Shown here piece by piece: positions 8,146-16,835 of a DNA stretch of 64,000 bases. The DNA lies in NCBI RefSeq assembly GCF_031845375.1, contig NZ_JAVREK010000024.1, forward strand, positions 1-64,000, written 5' to 3'. The stretch's first letter is position 1. Each line of letters begins with the position of its first letter. This DNA comes from Streptomonospora wellingtoniae (lineage in GTDB: Bacteria; Actinomycetota; Actinomycetes; Streptosporangiales; Streptosporangiaceae). The notes beneath the pieces were generated by a model that searched no databases, was not told the DNA's origin, and was given only the letters and a program-made list of their open reading frames with translations. A program made the position numbers and the translations under genes.

Positions 8146-9030
8146 ATGGCGGCCGCACGAACAGGCGCGCGGGGGCGCACACGCAGGCTGGCGCCCTACG
8201 CGCTGGTGCTGCCCGGCTGGCTGTGGCTGGCGCTGTTCTTCGTAGCGCCCATCGCCAGCGTGGTGTCGATGTCGCTGATGACCGGCAGCCTCGGCGCCGG
8301 CTACGCGTTCACCTTCGAGGTCGGCAACTACACCCGCGCCGTCGGCATGTACTGGGAGCAGATCCTGCGGTCCCTGGTCTACGGCGGCCTGGCCACGGTC
8401 CTGTGCATCGCCATCGGCTACCCGGTCGCCTACTGGATCGCCTTCAAGGGCGGCGCCTACAAGTCGACCTACCTGCTGCTGGTGCTGCTGCCGTTCTTCG
8501 TGTCCTTCGTGCTGCGGACGATCTCGTGGGGGTTCCTGCTCTCCGACAACGGGATCGTGCTGGGCACGCTGAAGGACCTGGGCCTGCTGCCCGGCGGGTT
8601 CGGGGTACTCAACTCCGCGACGGCGGTGGTCTTCGGCCTGGCCTACAACTTCCTGCCGTTCATGGTCCTGCCGATCTACGCGGTGCTGGAGCGGATGGAC
8701 CACCGCGTCGTCGAGGCCGCCTACGACCTCTACGCCGGGCGGGTGCAGGCGTTCGTGCGGGTGGTGCTGCCCATGTCGCTGCCGGGTGTGTTCGCCGGTG
8801 TGATCATGGTGTTCATCCCCACCAGCGCCGACTACGTGAACGCGACGGTGCTCGGCGGTACCGGCAACACCATGATCGGCAAGGTGATCCAGACCCAGTA
8901 CCTGGTGAACAACGCCTACCCGCTGGCGGCGGCGATCACCTTCATCCTCATGGCGGTGCTGCTGGTCGGGATCTTCAGCTACGCCAAGGCGCTGGGAACC
9001 GAGCAGGTGATGGAGGTGCAGGCGGGATGA
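8146..9030 (+). CDS. potB: Polyamine ABC transporter permease PotB
   Basis: A 294-residue inner-membrane permease with about six hydrophobic segments, the first at residues 20-45 (PYALVLPGWLWLALFFVAPIA). The EAA-loop equivalent is EAAYDLYAGRVQAFVRVVLPMSLPG near residue 190, where the ATPase docks. It starts two bases after the potD stop and its own stop overlaps the next gene (ATGA), so translation is probably coupled. It is the PotB-type half of a heterodimeric channel. Confidence 0.85.
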   Translation: MAAARTGARGRTRRLAPYALVLPGWLWLALFFVAPIASVVSMSLMTGSLGAGYAFTFEVGNYTRAVGMYWEQILRSLVYGGLATVLCIAIGYPVAYWIAFKGGAYKSTYLLLVLLPFFVSFVLRTISWGFLLSDNGIVLGTLKDLGLLPGGFGVLNSATAVVFGLAYNFLPFMVLPIYAVLERMDHRVVEAAYDLYAGRVQAFVRVVLPMSLPGVFAGVIMVFIPTSADYVNATVLGGTGNTMIGKVIQTQYLVNNAYPLAAAITFILMAVLLVGIFSYAKALGTEQVMEVQAG

Positions 9031-9890
9031 CCACCGCGACCGATGCCGGCGCGTCCGGCTCCTCCGGAGCGGCCGGTGCGGCCGAGCCCGCCCGCGGCCG
9101 CCGGGGCGGCGAAAGGCGCCGGCCCGACTGGGGCAAGTACTTCACCTGGGGCGTGCTGTTCTGGCTGTTCGCGCCCATCGTGTTCATGGTCGTGTTCAGC
9201 TTCAACGACATCCAGGGGCGGCACAACGTCACCTGGGAGGGCTTCACCTTCCGCTGGTATTCCGACGCCTTCGCCTACCCCGACCTCAACGTCGCGCTGC
9301 TGAACACCGTCACCATCGCGGTGCTGACCATGCTCATCGCCGGGTTCCTCGGCACTCTGCTGGGCCTGGCCCTGGGGCGCTACCGGTTCTTCGGGCAGTC
9401 GGCCACCAACCTGGTGATGTTCTCGGCGATCTCAGCGCCCGAGGTCGTGCTGGGCGCGTCGCTGCTGTCGATGTTTCTGACCATGAACATCGCCGTGGGC
9501 TACTGGACCATCCTCATCGCCCACGTGATGTTCTCGGTGTCGTTCGTGGCCATCACCGTGCGGGCCCGGGTGCTGACCATGGACCCCGGCATCGAGGAGG
9601 CCGCACGCGACCTCGGCGCCGGCACGCTGACCACGTTCCGACTGGTCACGCTGCCGCTGCTGGTGCCGGCGATCACCTCCGGCGGGCTGATCGCCTTCGC
9701 GCTCTCCGTCGACGACTACATCATCACGTCGTTCGTCTCCGGCAGCACCCAGACCTTCCCCCTGTGGATCTGGGGCGCCACCCGCGTGGGAATCCCGCCG
9801 CAGGTCAACGTGATGGGCACGCTGATCTTCGGCGTCGGCGTGCTGCTCGCCATCGGCAACATGGTGCTGGCCCGCCGCCGAAGCCGCTGA
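9027..9890 (+). CDS. potC: Polyamine ABC transporter permease PotC
   Basis: A 287-residue permease. After an Ala/Gly/Arg-rich cytoplasmic leader of about 35 residues, six hydrophobic segments follow. The EAA motif reads EEAARDLGAGTLTTFRLVTLPLL. SVDDYIITSFVSG is a typical PotC signature. ATG at 9027 overlaps the potB stop by four bases; the much longer open frame upstream only shadows potB. It pairs with PotB and is energised by PotA. A very strong hairpin begins 4 bp after the stop and closes the operon. Confidence 0.86.
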   Translation: MTTATDAGASGSSGAAGAAEPARGRRGGERRRPDWGKYFTWGVLFWLFAPIVFMVVFSFNDIQGRHNVTWEGFTFRWYSDAFAYPDLNVALLNTVTIAVLTMLIAGFLGTLLGLALGRYRFFGQSATNLVMFSAISAPEVVLGASLLSMFLTMNIAVGYWTILIAHVMFSVSFVAITVRARVLTMDPGIEEAARDLGAGTLTTFRLVTLPLLVPAITSGGLIAFALSVDDYIITSFVSGSTQTFPLWIWGATRVGIPPQVNVMGTLIFGVGVLLAIGNMVLARRRSR

Positions 9891-9893
9891 GAT

Positions 9894-9931
9894 CCGCCCG
9901 GCGGCGGCGCGCCCGCGCCGCCGCCGGGCGG
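9894..9931 (+). terminator. Perfect 18-bp hairpin ending the pot operon
   Basis: The 18-base GC-only arm at 9894-9911 is followed, after two bases, by its exact reverse complement at 9914-9931. It starts 4 bp after the potC stop. There is no T-tract, as is common for actinobacterial terminators. Confidence 0.72.
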
Positions 9932-10031
9932 AGACCGGGCCCGGAACCGCGCCGGACCTACCGCAGAGCCCGAACAGCCCGGACCGCCGCACACCCCGCA
10001 TGCGCAGCATCCGCGAACGGAGTTGATCCAC

Positions 10032-11495
10032 GTGTCCGCCCCCGCGACCGCATCCGCGTCCGCCCACGATCGGGACCCCTTCCGCACTGCACAGGTTTCC
10101 CGCGCGCTGGCGGGGGCGCGCCCGCGCACCTTCTGGCTCGACCCCGACGTGGACGGGCACGCCGTCCCCGAGGCCGCACCCGCCCTGTCGGGTGCCGAGC
10201 GCGCGGACCTCGCCGTCGTCGGCGGCGGCTTCAGCGGACTGTGGGCGGCCCTCATCGCCAAGGAGCGCGACCCCGGGCGCGACGTCGTGCTGCTGGAGGC
10301 GCGTACGGTCGGCTGGGCGGCCTCCGGCCGCAACGGCGGGTTCTGCGCCGCCAGCCTCACCCACGGCCACGGCAACGGTGCTCAGCGCTGGCCGGAGGAG
10401 ATCGCCGAGCTGGAGCGGCTGGGCCGCGAGAACCTCGACGACATCCAGGGCACCGTCGAGCGCCACGGGATCGACTGCGAGTTCGAGCGCACCGGCGAGA
10501 TGGCCGTGGCCACCGAGCCGTGGCAGGTCGACGACCTGGCCGACGAGGCCGCCGACCTGCGCGCCCTCGGCCAGCGCGTGCGTACCCTGACCGGCGCCCA
10601 GGCTCGCGCCGAGGTCGACTCGCCCACCTACCTGGGCGGCCTCTTCGACCCCGACGGCGTGGCGATGGTGCACCCGGCCAAACTGGCGTGGGGCCTGCGC
10701 GAGGCGTGCCTCCGGCTGGGCGTGCGCATCCGCGAGCACACCCCCGTGCGGGCGATCCGCCCCGAGCGCGGCGGCCTGCGGCTGGAGTCGCGGGGCGGAT
10801 CGGTCGCGGCCGAGCGCGTGGCCTGGGGCGGCGGAGGGTTCCCCGGCCCGCTGCGGCGCGTCCGGCACTTCGTCGCGCCCGTCTACGACTACGCGCTGGT
10901 CACCGAGCCGCTGAGCACCAACCAGCTCGCCGCCGTCGGCTGGCGCAACCGCCAGGGCCTCAGCGACTCCGGGAACCGGTTCCACTACTACCGGCTCACC
11001 GCCGACAACCGCATCCTGTGGGGCGGCTACGACGTCGTCTACCACTACGGCGGCCGGGTTCGCCCCGCCTACGACCAGCGCCCGGACACCTTCCACCGCC
11101 TCGCGCGCCACTTCTTCACGACGTTCCCGCAGCTGGAGGGTCTGTCCTTCACGCACAGCTGGGGCGGGGTGATCGACACCTGCAGCCGGTTCTGCGCGTT
11201 CTTCGGCACCGCCCACCGCGGCCGCCTGGCCTACGCCGCCGGGTACACGGGCCTGGGCGTGGGGGCCACCCGCTTCGGCGCCCAGGTGATGCTGGACCGC
11301 CTCGACGGCGCCGACACCGAGCGGACCCGCCTGGCCATGGTGCGCGCCAAACCCGTCCCCTTCCCGCCCGAGCCGCTGCGCTACGCCGGGATCCAGGCCA
11401 CCAAGCGGGCCATCGCCGCCGCCGACCGCGACGGCGGGCGCCGCAACGCCTGGCTGCGCACCCTCGACGCCGTAGGCATGGGCTTCGACAGCTGA
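10032..11495 (+). CDS. FAD-dependent amine oxidoreductase, PuuB-like (DAO fold)
   Basis: A 487-residue glycine/D-amino acid oxidase-type flavoprotein. The Rossmann motif VVGGGFSGLWAALIAKE is followed by VVLLEARTVGWAASGRNGGFC, the latter characteristic of gamma-glutamylputrescine oxidoreductase and related amine oxidases. The C-terminus has GYTGLGVGATRFGAQ for FAD contacts. GTG at 10032 is chosen because GGAG ends 9 bases upstream; a TTG at 10023 is also in frame. Its position after the polyamine importer suggests oxidation of a diamine, or of a glutamylated diamine, to the aldehyde used by the upstream dehydrogenase. I see no glutamate-putrescine ligase in the window, so a free amine substrate is also possible. 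Confidence 0.8.
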   Translation: MSAPATASASAHDRDPFRTAQVSRALAGARPRTFWLDPDVDGHAVPEAAPALSGAERADLAVVGGGFSGLWAALIAKERDPGRDVVLLEARTVGWAASGRNGGFCAASLTHGHGNGAQRWPEEIAELERLGRENLDDIQGTVERHGIDCEFERTGEMAVATEPWQVDDLADEAADLRALGQRVRTLTGAQARAEVDSPTYLGGLFDPDGVAMVHPAKLAWGLREACLRLGVRIREHTPVRAIRPERGGLRLESRGGSVAAERVAWGGGGFPGPLRRVRHFVAPVYDYALVTEPLSTNQLAAVGWRNRQGLSDSGNRFHYYRLTADNRILWGGYDVVYHYGGRVRPAYDQRPDTFHRLARHFFTTFPQLEGLSFTHSWGGVIDTCSRFCAFFGTAHRGRLAYAAGYTGLGVGATRFGAQVMLDRLDGADTERTRLAMVRAKPVPFPPEPLRYAGIQATKRAIAAADRDGGRRNAWLRTLDAVGMGFDS

Positions 11496-11498
11496 CCG

Positions 11499-11527
11499 CG
11501 GCGGGCCCCGGTGGTCGGTGCCCGCCG
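11499..11527. terminator. Bidirectional hairpin between convergent genes
   Basis: CGGCGGGC (11499-11506) pairs with GCCCGCCG (11520-11527) across a 13-base loop. It lies in the 38-bp gap between convergent stops. Confidence 0.5.
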
Positions 11528-11533
11528 AACGTG

Positions 11534-11809
11534 TCAGTCGAAGATGTCCTCCGCGGCGTCGACGCTGAAGGCGCGTTCCATCCAGGTGTCGAGCCGGTCG
11601 AGGTCGGTGCAGGCGGTGATGCGCCCCTCGACCTCGCCGGAGACGTGCAGCCCGCGGTGCCCGAGCACAGCGACCACAGCTTCGGCCTTGGCCTCGGCCC
11701 TCGCTTCGGCCTTGGCCTCGGCCCTCGCTTCGGCCTTGGCCTCGGCCTTCCCCTCGTTGATGTACCTGCGGGCGAAGTCGGACCGGTAGGTGAACGTCGG
11801 ATCGGCCAT
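11534..11809 (-). other. Possible internal start producing a 91-residue C-terminal product
   Basis: Within the Rpn-like gene an in-frame ATG (11809-11807; MADPTFTYRSDF) is preceded by GGGA 7 bases upstream. It would yield a protein made only of the charged repeat and the C-terminal domain. In characterised rpn genes an internal start makes a small RpnS protein that inhibits the full-length nuclease. Here this is a hypothesis based on position and a weak ribosome binding site. Confidence 0.25.
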
Positions 11810-12433
11810 CAGTGCATCCCAGTTCTCTCGTGCCGCTCCCGTGAGCGCGGACACCACATACTCATGATAGACGGAGAATTCCTCGTCGCCGAGGGCATTC
11901 AGCCCCTCCGCGCAGGCGACCAGGATCTTCTCCTCCTCGCCCCCGTGGGCCAGCGCCGAGAGCACCGCGAGTTCGGGGAGCTCCCTCGCCTCCTCTACCG
12001 AGACGACCACCGGAATCTGATCGGGACCGACGACGAACGGAACCAGTCGCATGCCGGGTTGGCCGAGTTCGATGGGCTTGCGTGCCCACACCGCCGTCTT
12101 CTCATCGGGGCAGAAGACGAGCAGCAGCACGGGGCACTTCAGGTTCTCGTGCACCGTCGCGAGGTAGACCGGCCAGGAGTAGCGTTTGCGCTTGTCCCGC
12201 CTGCGCTGGACTTCGGCGATCACCGCCATGCACACCCGCGATCCCCGGCGAAGGGCGACGACGCGGTCGCTGTAGAAGTTTGCGGTCTTGAACTTCGTGC
12301 AGTTCTCCGACGCCATGTCGGCGTAGTCGTACCGGGGAAGGGCGACATCGAACACGTCTTCCAGTAGGCGCATGACGAACCGGGGGCGGTTCTTGACGAA
12401 CTCGATCGGTATCTCGTGGGCGTTCGAGGGCAT
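11534..12433 (-). CDS. Rpn/YhgA-type PD-(D/E)XK nuclease-like protein with repeat-rich tail
   Basis: A 299-residue protein. The N-terminal half (residues 25-130) has the layout of the Rpn/PD-(D/E)XK superfamily: DVFDVALPRYDYADMAS, then a VCMAVIAEVQRRRD strand containing the E-x-Q active-site pair, then WPVYLATVHENLKCPVLLLVFCP. A charged heptad-like stretch (EAKAEARA repeats, about residues 225-250) leads to a short C-terminal domain ending in DIFD. Rpn proteins are known as recombination-promoting DNases and antiphage toxins. The neighbours do not suggest a transposon. ATG at 12433 is the only start consistent with the conserved N-terminus. The family call is moderate; DNase activity is untested. 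Confidence 0.65.
   Translation of the reverse strand: MPSNAHEIPIEFVKNRPRFVMRLLEDVFDVALPRYDYADMASENCTKFKTANFYSDRVVALRRGSRVCMAVIAEVQRRRDKRKRYSWPVYLATVHENLKCPVLLLVFCPDEKTAVWARKPIELGQPGMRLVPFVVGPDQIPVVVSVEEARELPELAVLSALAHGGEEEKILVACAEGLNALGDEEFSVYHEYVVSALTGAARENWDALMADPTFTYRSDFARRYINEGKAEAKAEARAEAKAEARAEAKAEAVVAVLGHRGLHVSGEVEGRITACTDLDRLDTWMERAFSVDAAEDIFD
11680..11751. repeat. Three 24-bp tandem repeats inside the Rpn-like gene
   Basis: The unit beginning CTTCGGCCTTGGCCTCGG repeats at 11680, 11704 and 11728; the third copy diverges only in its last bases. On the minus strand it encodes the eight-residue EAKAEARA-type repeat. Such in-frame 24-bp units can expand or contract by slippage and vary the linker length. 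Confidence 0.85.
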
Positions 12434-12656
12434 AGCGGAAAGCTATCGGGGCGCTGCGGGCGCTAGGGCGAAAACGCTGCTGGATTCCCGGTCATCGGCT
12501 TATCCGGACCTGTTGAAGTGCGCCCGAATACCGAATTCGACGGTAGTCATAGTGCGAATCGCGCCCTTTGTCACCCTAAGGCTCCACGGTCGTGGCACGA
12601 GGGCGTTCCGCGCTCGGCGGGCACTGCTTGGGCCGAAACACCCGGGCCGCGCGGGT

Positions 12657-12670
12657 ATGACAGCTGTCAT
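12657..12670. promoter_or_regulatory. Perfect palindrome ATGACAGCTGTCAT upstream of ABC/two-component operon
   Basis: A 14-bp perfect inverted repeat lies 83 bp upstream of the ABC ATPase start, in a 319-bp spacer (12434-12752) that holds no supported gene. Two ATGACA half-sites around a centre suit a dimeric LuxR-type response regulator. The regulator encoded last in this operon is the obvious candidate. This assignment is inference. Confidence 0.5.
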
Positions 12671-12752
12671 GTGCGTGGCCGGGCGGTTCTCACGAGCGGC
12701 TGGTGACAACGGCTTCTTGGGCGCACCGCGTCCGTCCGGAAGAATCGGGGGT

Positions 12753-13754
12753 ATGAGCACAGCAGAACCACCCGCAGCCGAGCACGGCGCGGGCGAACCC
12801 GCGATCAGCGTCCGCGAGCTGCGGCAGAGCTACGGCGACTTCGAGGCGGTCCGGGGGATCTCCTTCGACGTCCGGCCGGGAGAGCTGTTCGCCCTGCTGG
12901 GCACCAACGGGGCGGGCAAGACCACGACCGTGGAGACCCTGGAGGGCTTCCGCCGGCCCAGCGCCGGTTCGGTCCGCGTGCTGGGTGCCGACCCCTATGG
13001 GCAGCCGCCCGGCCTGCGCGACCGCGTCGACGCCGTGCTCCAGCACAGCGGCCTGTTCCCGGAGCTGACCACAGCCGAGACGATCGACCTCTCCCGCGAC
13101 CTCGCCGCCGACCCGATGGACCGCGCCGATGTGCTGGAGCTGACCGGCCTCACCGACAAGGCCGGCGTCCAGGTGCGCCAGCTCTCCGGCGGCCAGAAGC
13201 GCCGGCTCGACCTCGGGCTGGCGGTCCTCTCGCGCCCCGAGGTGCTGTTCCTGGACGAGCCCACCACCGGCATGGATCCCGAGGCACGGCGGGCCACCTG
13301 GACGCTCATCGGCGACCTGGTCCGCCAGGGCACCGCCGTCCTGCTCACCACACACCATCTGGAGGAGGCCGAGCACCTCGCCGACCGTCTCGCCATCATG
13401 CACCACGGCGAGTTCCGGGCTGAGGGCGCACTACGCGACGTCGTCGTCGAATGGGGCGACCGCATCGCCTTCCGGATGCCCGCCGACGTCCGCTTCGAGG
13501 ACCTGCCCGAGCTGCCGGGCGCGACGCCCGCCGCCGAGGTCCGCGGCGGCGACGCCTGGGTCCGCTACACCGTGCGCGGCGACGACGCCGACGGCCGCGC
13601 CCACCGGGCGATGGAGCCGCTGCTGGACTGGGCCCGCGAACGCGGCACCTCCCTGGGCCGGCTGGAGCTGCGCAGCGCATCGCTGGAGGACGTCTTCCTC
13701 AGCGTCGCCGAGGGCGCCTCCGGCATCGCCGCGGCACCCTCGGGCACCGACTGA
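12753..13754 (+). CDS. ABC transporter ATP-binding protein, drug/daunorubicin-export type
   Basis: A 333-residue ATPase. It has Walker A (GTNGAGKTT), signature LSGGQKRRLDLGLAV, Walker B (VLFLDEPTTGMDPEAR) and the TTHHLEEAE switch, followed by a C-terminal extension with the SASLEDVFLSVAEG motif typical of DrrA/CcmA-type exporters. ATG at 12753 is chosen; GGAAG and a run of G lie within 15 bases upstream, and the longer frame to 12372 crosses the promoter palindrome. It powers the permease encoded at 13829. The exported substrate is unknown. Confidence 0.85.
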   Translation: MSTAEPPAAEHGAGEPAISVRELRQSYGDFEAVRGISFDVRPGELFALLGTNGAGKTTTVETLEGFRRPSAGSVRVLGADPYGQPPGLRDRVDAVLQHSGLFPELTTAETIDLSRDLAADPMDRADVLELTGLTDKAGVQVRQLSGGQKRRLDLGLAVLSRPEVLFLDEPTTGMDPEARRATWTLIGDLVRQGTAVLLTTHHLEEAEHLADRLAIMHHGEFRAEGALRDVVVEWGDRIAFRMPADVRFEDLPELPGATPAAEVRGGDAWVRYTVRGDDADGRAHRAMEPLLDWARERGTSLGRLELRSASLEDVFLSVAEGASGIAAAPSGTD

Positions 13755-13828
13755 GCCCGCCGGGCGCCCGCGGCCCGCGAGGGCCCCGCACCACTTCCGC
13801 CGCGCACGACCGCAGAGGACACGTACTG

Positions 13829-14689
13829 ATGACCACCCCCACCGACACGCTGCCGCGCAGCGGTTCCCCGGAAGCGCGCCTGCGCCGCCCGGTCCATCCG
13901 GTCCGCCAGGCTCTGCGGCTCACCCGCACCGAGCTCACGCTGATCTACCGCTATCGCACCGCGCTGTTCTACGTGCTGTTCCCGCTGTTCTTCGTCGGGA
14001 TCGCCATGGTCACGCAGGGCGAGTCGGCCATCCGCGGTGTCAGAACCGAGGCGATCGCTCTCTCCGGCACCCCCGCCGTCATCGCGATGATGATCGGCGT
14101 CATGCACGCCTCCAACCTCTATGCGGCCCGCCGGGAACAGCTCATCCTCAAGCGGTTCCGCGCCAGCGGCGTCCCGCCGTTCGCGCTGTTCGGCGCGACG
14201 ACCCTCTCGGTGCTCGCGGCGGTGGCCGTCCTCAGCGCCATGGTGTACGCGGTGCTCGCCGCCGGAGTCGGCGAGCTGCCGAACGACCCGGTGATGGTGG
14301 TGCTGACCGCGGTGCTGGCCACGGTGACCATGGTGCTGATCGGCGCGGCGTCCAGCCGCTTCGCGCGCAACGCCGAGAGCGCGCAGATGATGAGCATGGT
14401 GCCGTTCCTGTTCTTCTACGCCTCCAGCGGCATGATGGTGCCGCTGGCCATGCTGCCCGACTGGCTCGCGACGGTGTGCCGTCTGCTGCCGATGGCTCCG
14501 GCGGTGGACCTGCTGCGCAGCGGTTATCTCGGCTACGACGTGTTCGGCGGGCTGGCGGATGCGCGTCCGGCATCGGTCGTGGAGCTGTGGACGGCCGGGC
14601 TGCCGTCGCTGGCGGTCGTGCTGGTCTGGACGGCGCTCGCGGTGCTGTCGCTGCGCTCCTTCCGCTGGGACCCCCGCCAGCCCGGCTGA
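13829..14689 (+). CDS. ABC-2 type exporter permease
   Basis: A 286-residue integral membrane protein with about six hydrophobic segments. The first (YRTALFYVLFPLFFVGIAMV) follows a basic cytoplasmic N-terminus. The pattern of two helices, a long loop, then a helical bundle including PFLFFYASSGMMVPLAMLP is that of ABC-2 permeases. GAGGA lies 9 bases before the ATG at 13829. It is the partner of the preceding ATPase (74-bp gap). The order ATPase, permease, kinase, regulator recalls the Bacillus yvfRSTU arrangement. Confidence 0.82.
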   Translation: MTTPTDTLPRSGSPEARLRRPVHPVRQALRLTRTELTLIYRYRTALFYVLFPLFFVGIAMVTQGESAIRGVRTEAIALSGTPAVIAMMIGVMHASNLYAARREQLILKRFRASGVPPFALFGATTLSVLAAVAVLSAMVYAVLAAGVGELPNDPVMVVLTAVLATVTMVLIGAASSRFARNAESAQMMSMVPFLFFYASSGMMVPLAMLPDWLATVCRLLPMAPAVDLLRSGYLGYDVFGGLADARPASVVELWTAGLPSLAVVLVWTALAVLSLRSFRWDPRQPG

Positions 14690-14874
14690 ACAGCCGGCTC
14701 CGCCGGCGGGTCGCGGGCGCGCTCCCGCCGGCGACCCGGCGGCGGCGTGGCCGGAGGACGGCCGGCCCCGCCGCGGCGTCGGCGCTCCCACCGGGTGCGC
14801 CGTGCGTCTAGGCTGATCGGCGCGGCGAGCAGCGGCGACGGGCACAGCGGTGGGCCCGGCGGAAAGGAGCGCAG

Positions 14875-16212
14875 GTGGCCGAGACCGACACGGACGGCGG
14901 GCAAGCGGCGCTGAGCGGCCCTGGCGGCCGGGCGGGCCGCAGGCTGGACCGCGCGCGCCTCATCGTGCTCTCGCTGTCGACGACGACCCCGTTCTTCTGC
15001 GTGTTCAGCGCGGTCATCGGTGCGAGCAACCTCATGGGGGGCGGCGAGGTGACCCGGACCTTCGCCAGCCGGGGCCCCTTCCCCGCAGACCTCGCGCTGT
15101 CGGCGGTCGGCGTACTGTGCTCGGTGCTGGTGGCCTACCTGTCCATGCGGGTCATCCGCACCCGCATCGACCGCCCCAGCGCCACGCTGCGGCGCGACGT
15201 GGCGCTGTCCTACCTGGCGCTGCTGGTCACAGTCGGACTGCTGGGCCCCAACCCCGCCACCCTGAGCGTCCCCCAGTTCTGGGCCGCCAGCGTCGCCGTC
15301 ACCGGCCGGATCCGGAACAAGACCGGCTACGCCGCGCTGATGCTGGCCGCGGGCGTCACCCCGGTGCTGGCGTTCGCGTGGGGCTTGGACGCGCCGGCCC
15401 TGGTGACGATCGCCGTCCTGCTGGCGATCTTCCACGTGTTCGTGTTCCTGGTCATGCTCTTCAGCAATGTCGCCATCATCGTGCTGTGGGACGCGGTCAC
15501 CGAGGCGCACGCCGCACGCCACGCCCAGGCGCGCTTGGCGGTGACCGAGGAGCGGCTGCGCTTCGCCCGCGACATGCACGACCTGCTCGGCCACAGCCTC
15601 TCCGCGCTCGCCGTGAAGAGCGAGCTGGCGGCCCGGTTGGTGGAGGCCGACCCGCAGGCCGCCGGCCGCGAGATGACCGCCGTGCAGCACCTCGCCCGCG
15701 ACGCACTGCGCGAGGTGCGCACGGCCGTGTCCGGCTACCGCGACGTCAACCTGGCCGCCGAGGCCGAGGGCATCCGGGCGGTCCTGGCCGCCGCGGGGGT
15801 GCGCTGCACCGTCGTCGGCGCCGACAGCGACCTCCCCGCGGAGCAGCGCTCCCTCGCCTCGTGGGTGGTGCGCGAGGGCACCACGAACGTCCTGCGGCAC
15901 AGCTCCGCCAAGCGCTGCGCCGTGACTCTGCGCCGCGACCGCGGCGCCCTGGTCGCCGAGGTGTTCGACGACGGTACGCAAGCGGGCGGCCGCGACGGCC
16001 CGCCCTTCGGCAACGGCCTGTCGGGGCTGGCCGAGCGGGTCGCGAGCTCCGGGGGAGCGCTCACCGCCGGCCCCGCCTCCAGGGGCGAGGGCTTCCTGCT
16101 GCGCGCCGTGCTGCCGCTGCCGGCGGGCACCCGCGGAGGCGGGGCCGACGCCGCAGCGCCGCCCGGCCGTCCGACGGGTCTGGATTCGGGGATGAAGGAC
16201 GTGACCGCGTGA
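14875..16212 (+). CDS. DesK-type sensor histidine kinase
   Basis: A 445-residue kinase. The N-terminal 190 residues contain about five to six hydrophobic helices forming the sensor. The HisKA_3 dimerisation/phosphoacceptor helix follows, with His235 in DMHDLLGHSLSALAVKSELA. The C-terminal HATPase has EGTTNVLRHSSAKRC (N box), VFDDG and GNGLSGLAERV (G boxes). AAGGAG lies 5 bases before the GTG at 14875. The stop overlaps the start of the response regulator, so the two are co-translated. The kinase probably senses membrane state or the exported drug through its membrane domain. Confidence 0.87.
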   Translation: MAETDTDGGQAALSGPGGRAGRRLDRARLIVLSLSTTTPFFCVFSAVIGASNLMGGGEVTRTFASRGPFPADLALSAVGVLCSVLVAYLSMRVIRTRIDRPSATLRRDVALSYLALLVTVGLLGPNPATLSVPQFWAASVAVTGRIRNKTGYAALMLAAGVTPVLAFAWGLDAPALVTIAVLLAIFHVFVFLVMLFSNVAIIVLWDAVTEAHAARHAQARLAVTEERLRFARDMHDLLGHSLSALAVKSELAARLVEADPQAAGREMTAVQHLARDALREVRTAVSGYRDVNLAAEAEGIRAVLAAAGVRCTVVGADSDLPAEQRSLASWVVREGTTNVLRHSSAKRCAVTLRRDRGALVAEVFDDGTQAGGRDGPPFGNGLSGLAERVASSGGALTAGPASRGEGFLLRAVLPLPAGTRGGGADAAAPPGRPTGLDSGMKDVTA

Positions 16213-16814
16213 TCCGAGTCGTACTCGCCGACGACGAGCACTTGGTGCGCGGCGCGATCGCGGCGCTGCTCGGTCTGGAACCCGACCTGGAGGTGGTCTC
16301 GCAGGTCGGGCGCGGAGACGAGGTCGCCGGCGCCGTGACGGCCACCGGTGCCGACATCGCCGTGCTGGACATCGAGATGCCCGGCAGCGGAGGGCTGGAG
16401 GTCGCCGGCGAGCTGCGCGAGGCGGCGCCCGGATGCGGCGTGCTGATGCTGACCAGCTTCGGCCGCCCCGGCTACCTGCGCCGCGCGCTGGCCGCCGGCG
16501 CGCGCGGGTTCTTGGCCAAGGACGCCCCCGTCGACCAGCTCGCCGGCGCGATCCGCAAGGTGCACGAGGGCGGCCGCTACATCGACACCGAGTTGGCCGC
16601 CGCCGCGATGGCCTCCGGCGAGAACCCCCTGACGGCCCGCGAGCGGGAGGTGCTCAGCTCGGCCGCCGAGGGCAGGGCGGTCGGCGAGATCGCCCGTACG
16701 CTGCACTTGAGCGAGGGCACCGTGCGCAACTACCTGTCCAGCGCCATCGCCAAGACCGGCGCCGCCAACCGCATGGCCGCCATCCGAACGGCCCAGGAGA
16801 TGGGCTGGCTCTGA
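16209..16814 (+). CDS. NarL/LuxR-family response regulator
   Basis: A 201-residue regulator. The receiver domain has the acidic pocket ADDEH, phosphoacceptor Asp54 (VLDIEMPG) and LAKDAP lysine. The C-terminal LuxR helix-turn-helix starts at PLTAREREVLSSAAEG and continues through IARTLHLSEGTVRNYLSSAIAKTGA. GTG at 16209 overlaps the kinase stop by four bases. It probably receives phosphate from the adjacent DesK-type kinase and may bind the ATGACAGCTGTCAT palindrome at the head of the operon, but that link is inferred. Confidence 0.88.
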   Translation: MIRVVLADDEHLVRGAIAALLGLEPDLEVVSQVGRGDEVAGAVTATGADIAVLDIEMPGSGGLEVAGELREAAPGCGVLMLTSFGRPGYLRRALAAGARGFLAKDAPVDQLAGAIRKVHEGGRYIDTELAAAAMASGENPLTAREREVLSSAAEGRAVGEIARTLHLSEGTVRNYLSSAIAKTGAANRMAAIRTAQEMGWL

Positions 16815-16835
16815 CGGGTCCGCGCCCCGTCGGCA

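Noticed and set aside
11680..11751. 24-bp tandem repeats as a CRISPR or regulatory iteron array
   Set aside because: They are contiguous, in frame, without spacers, and encode a charged protein linker.
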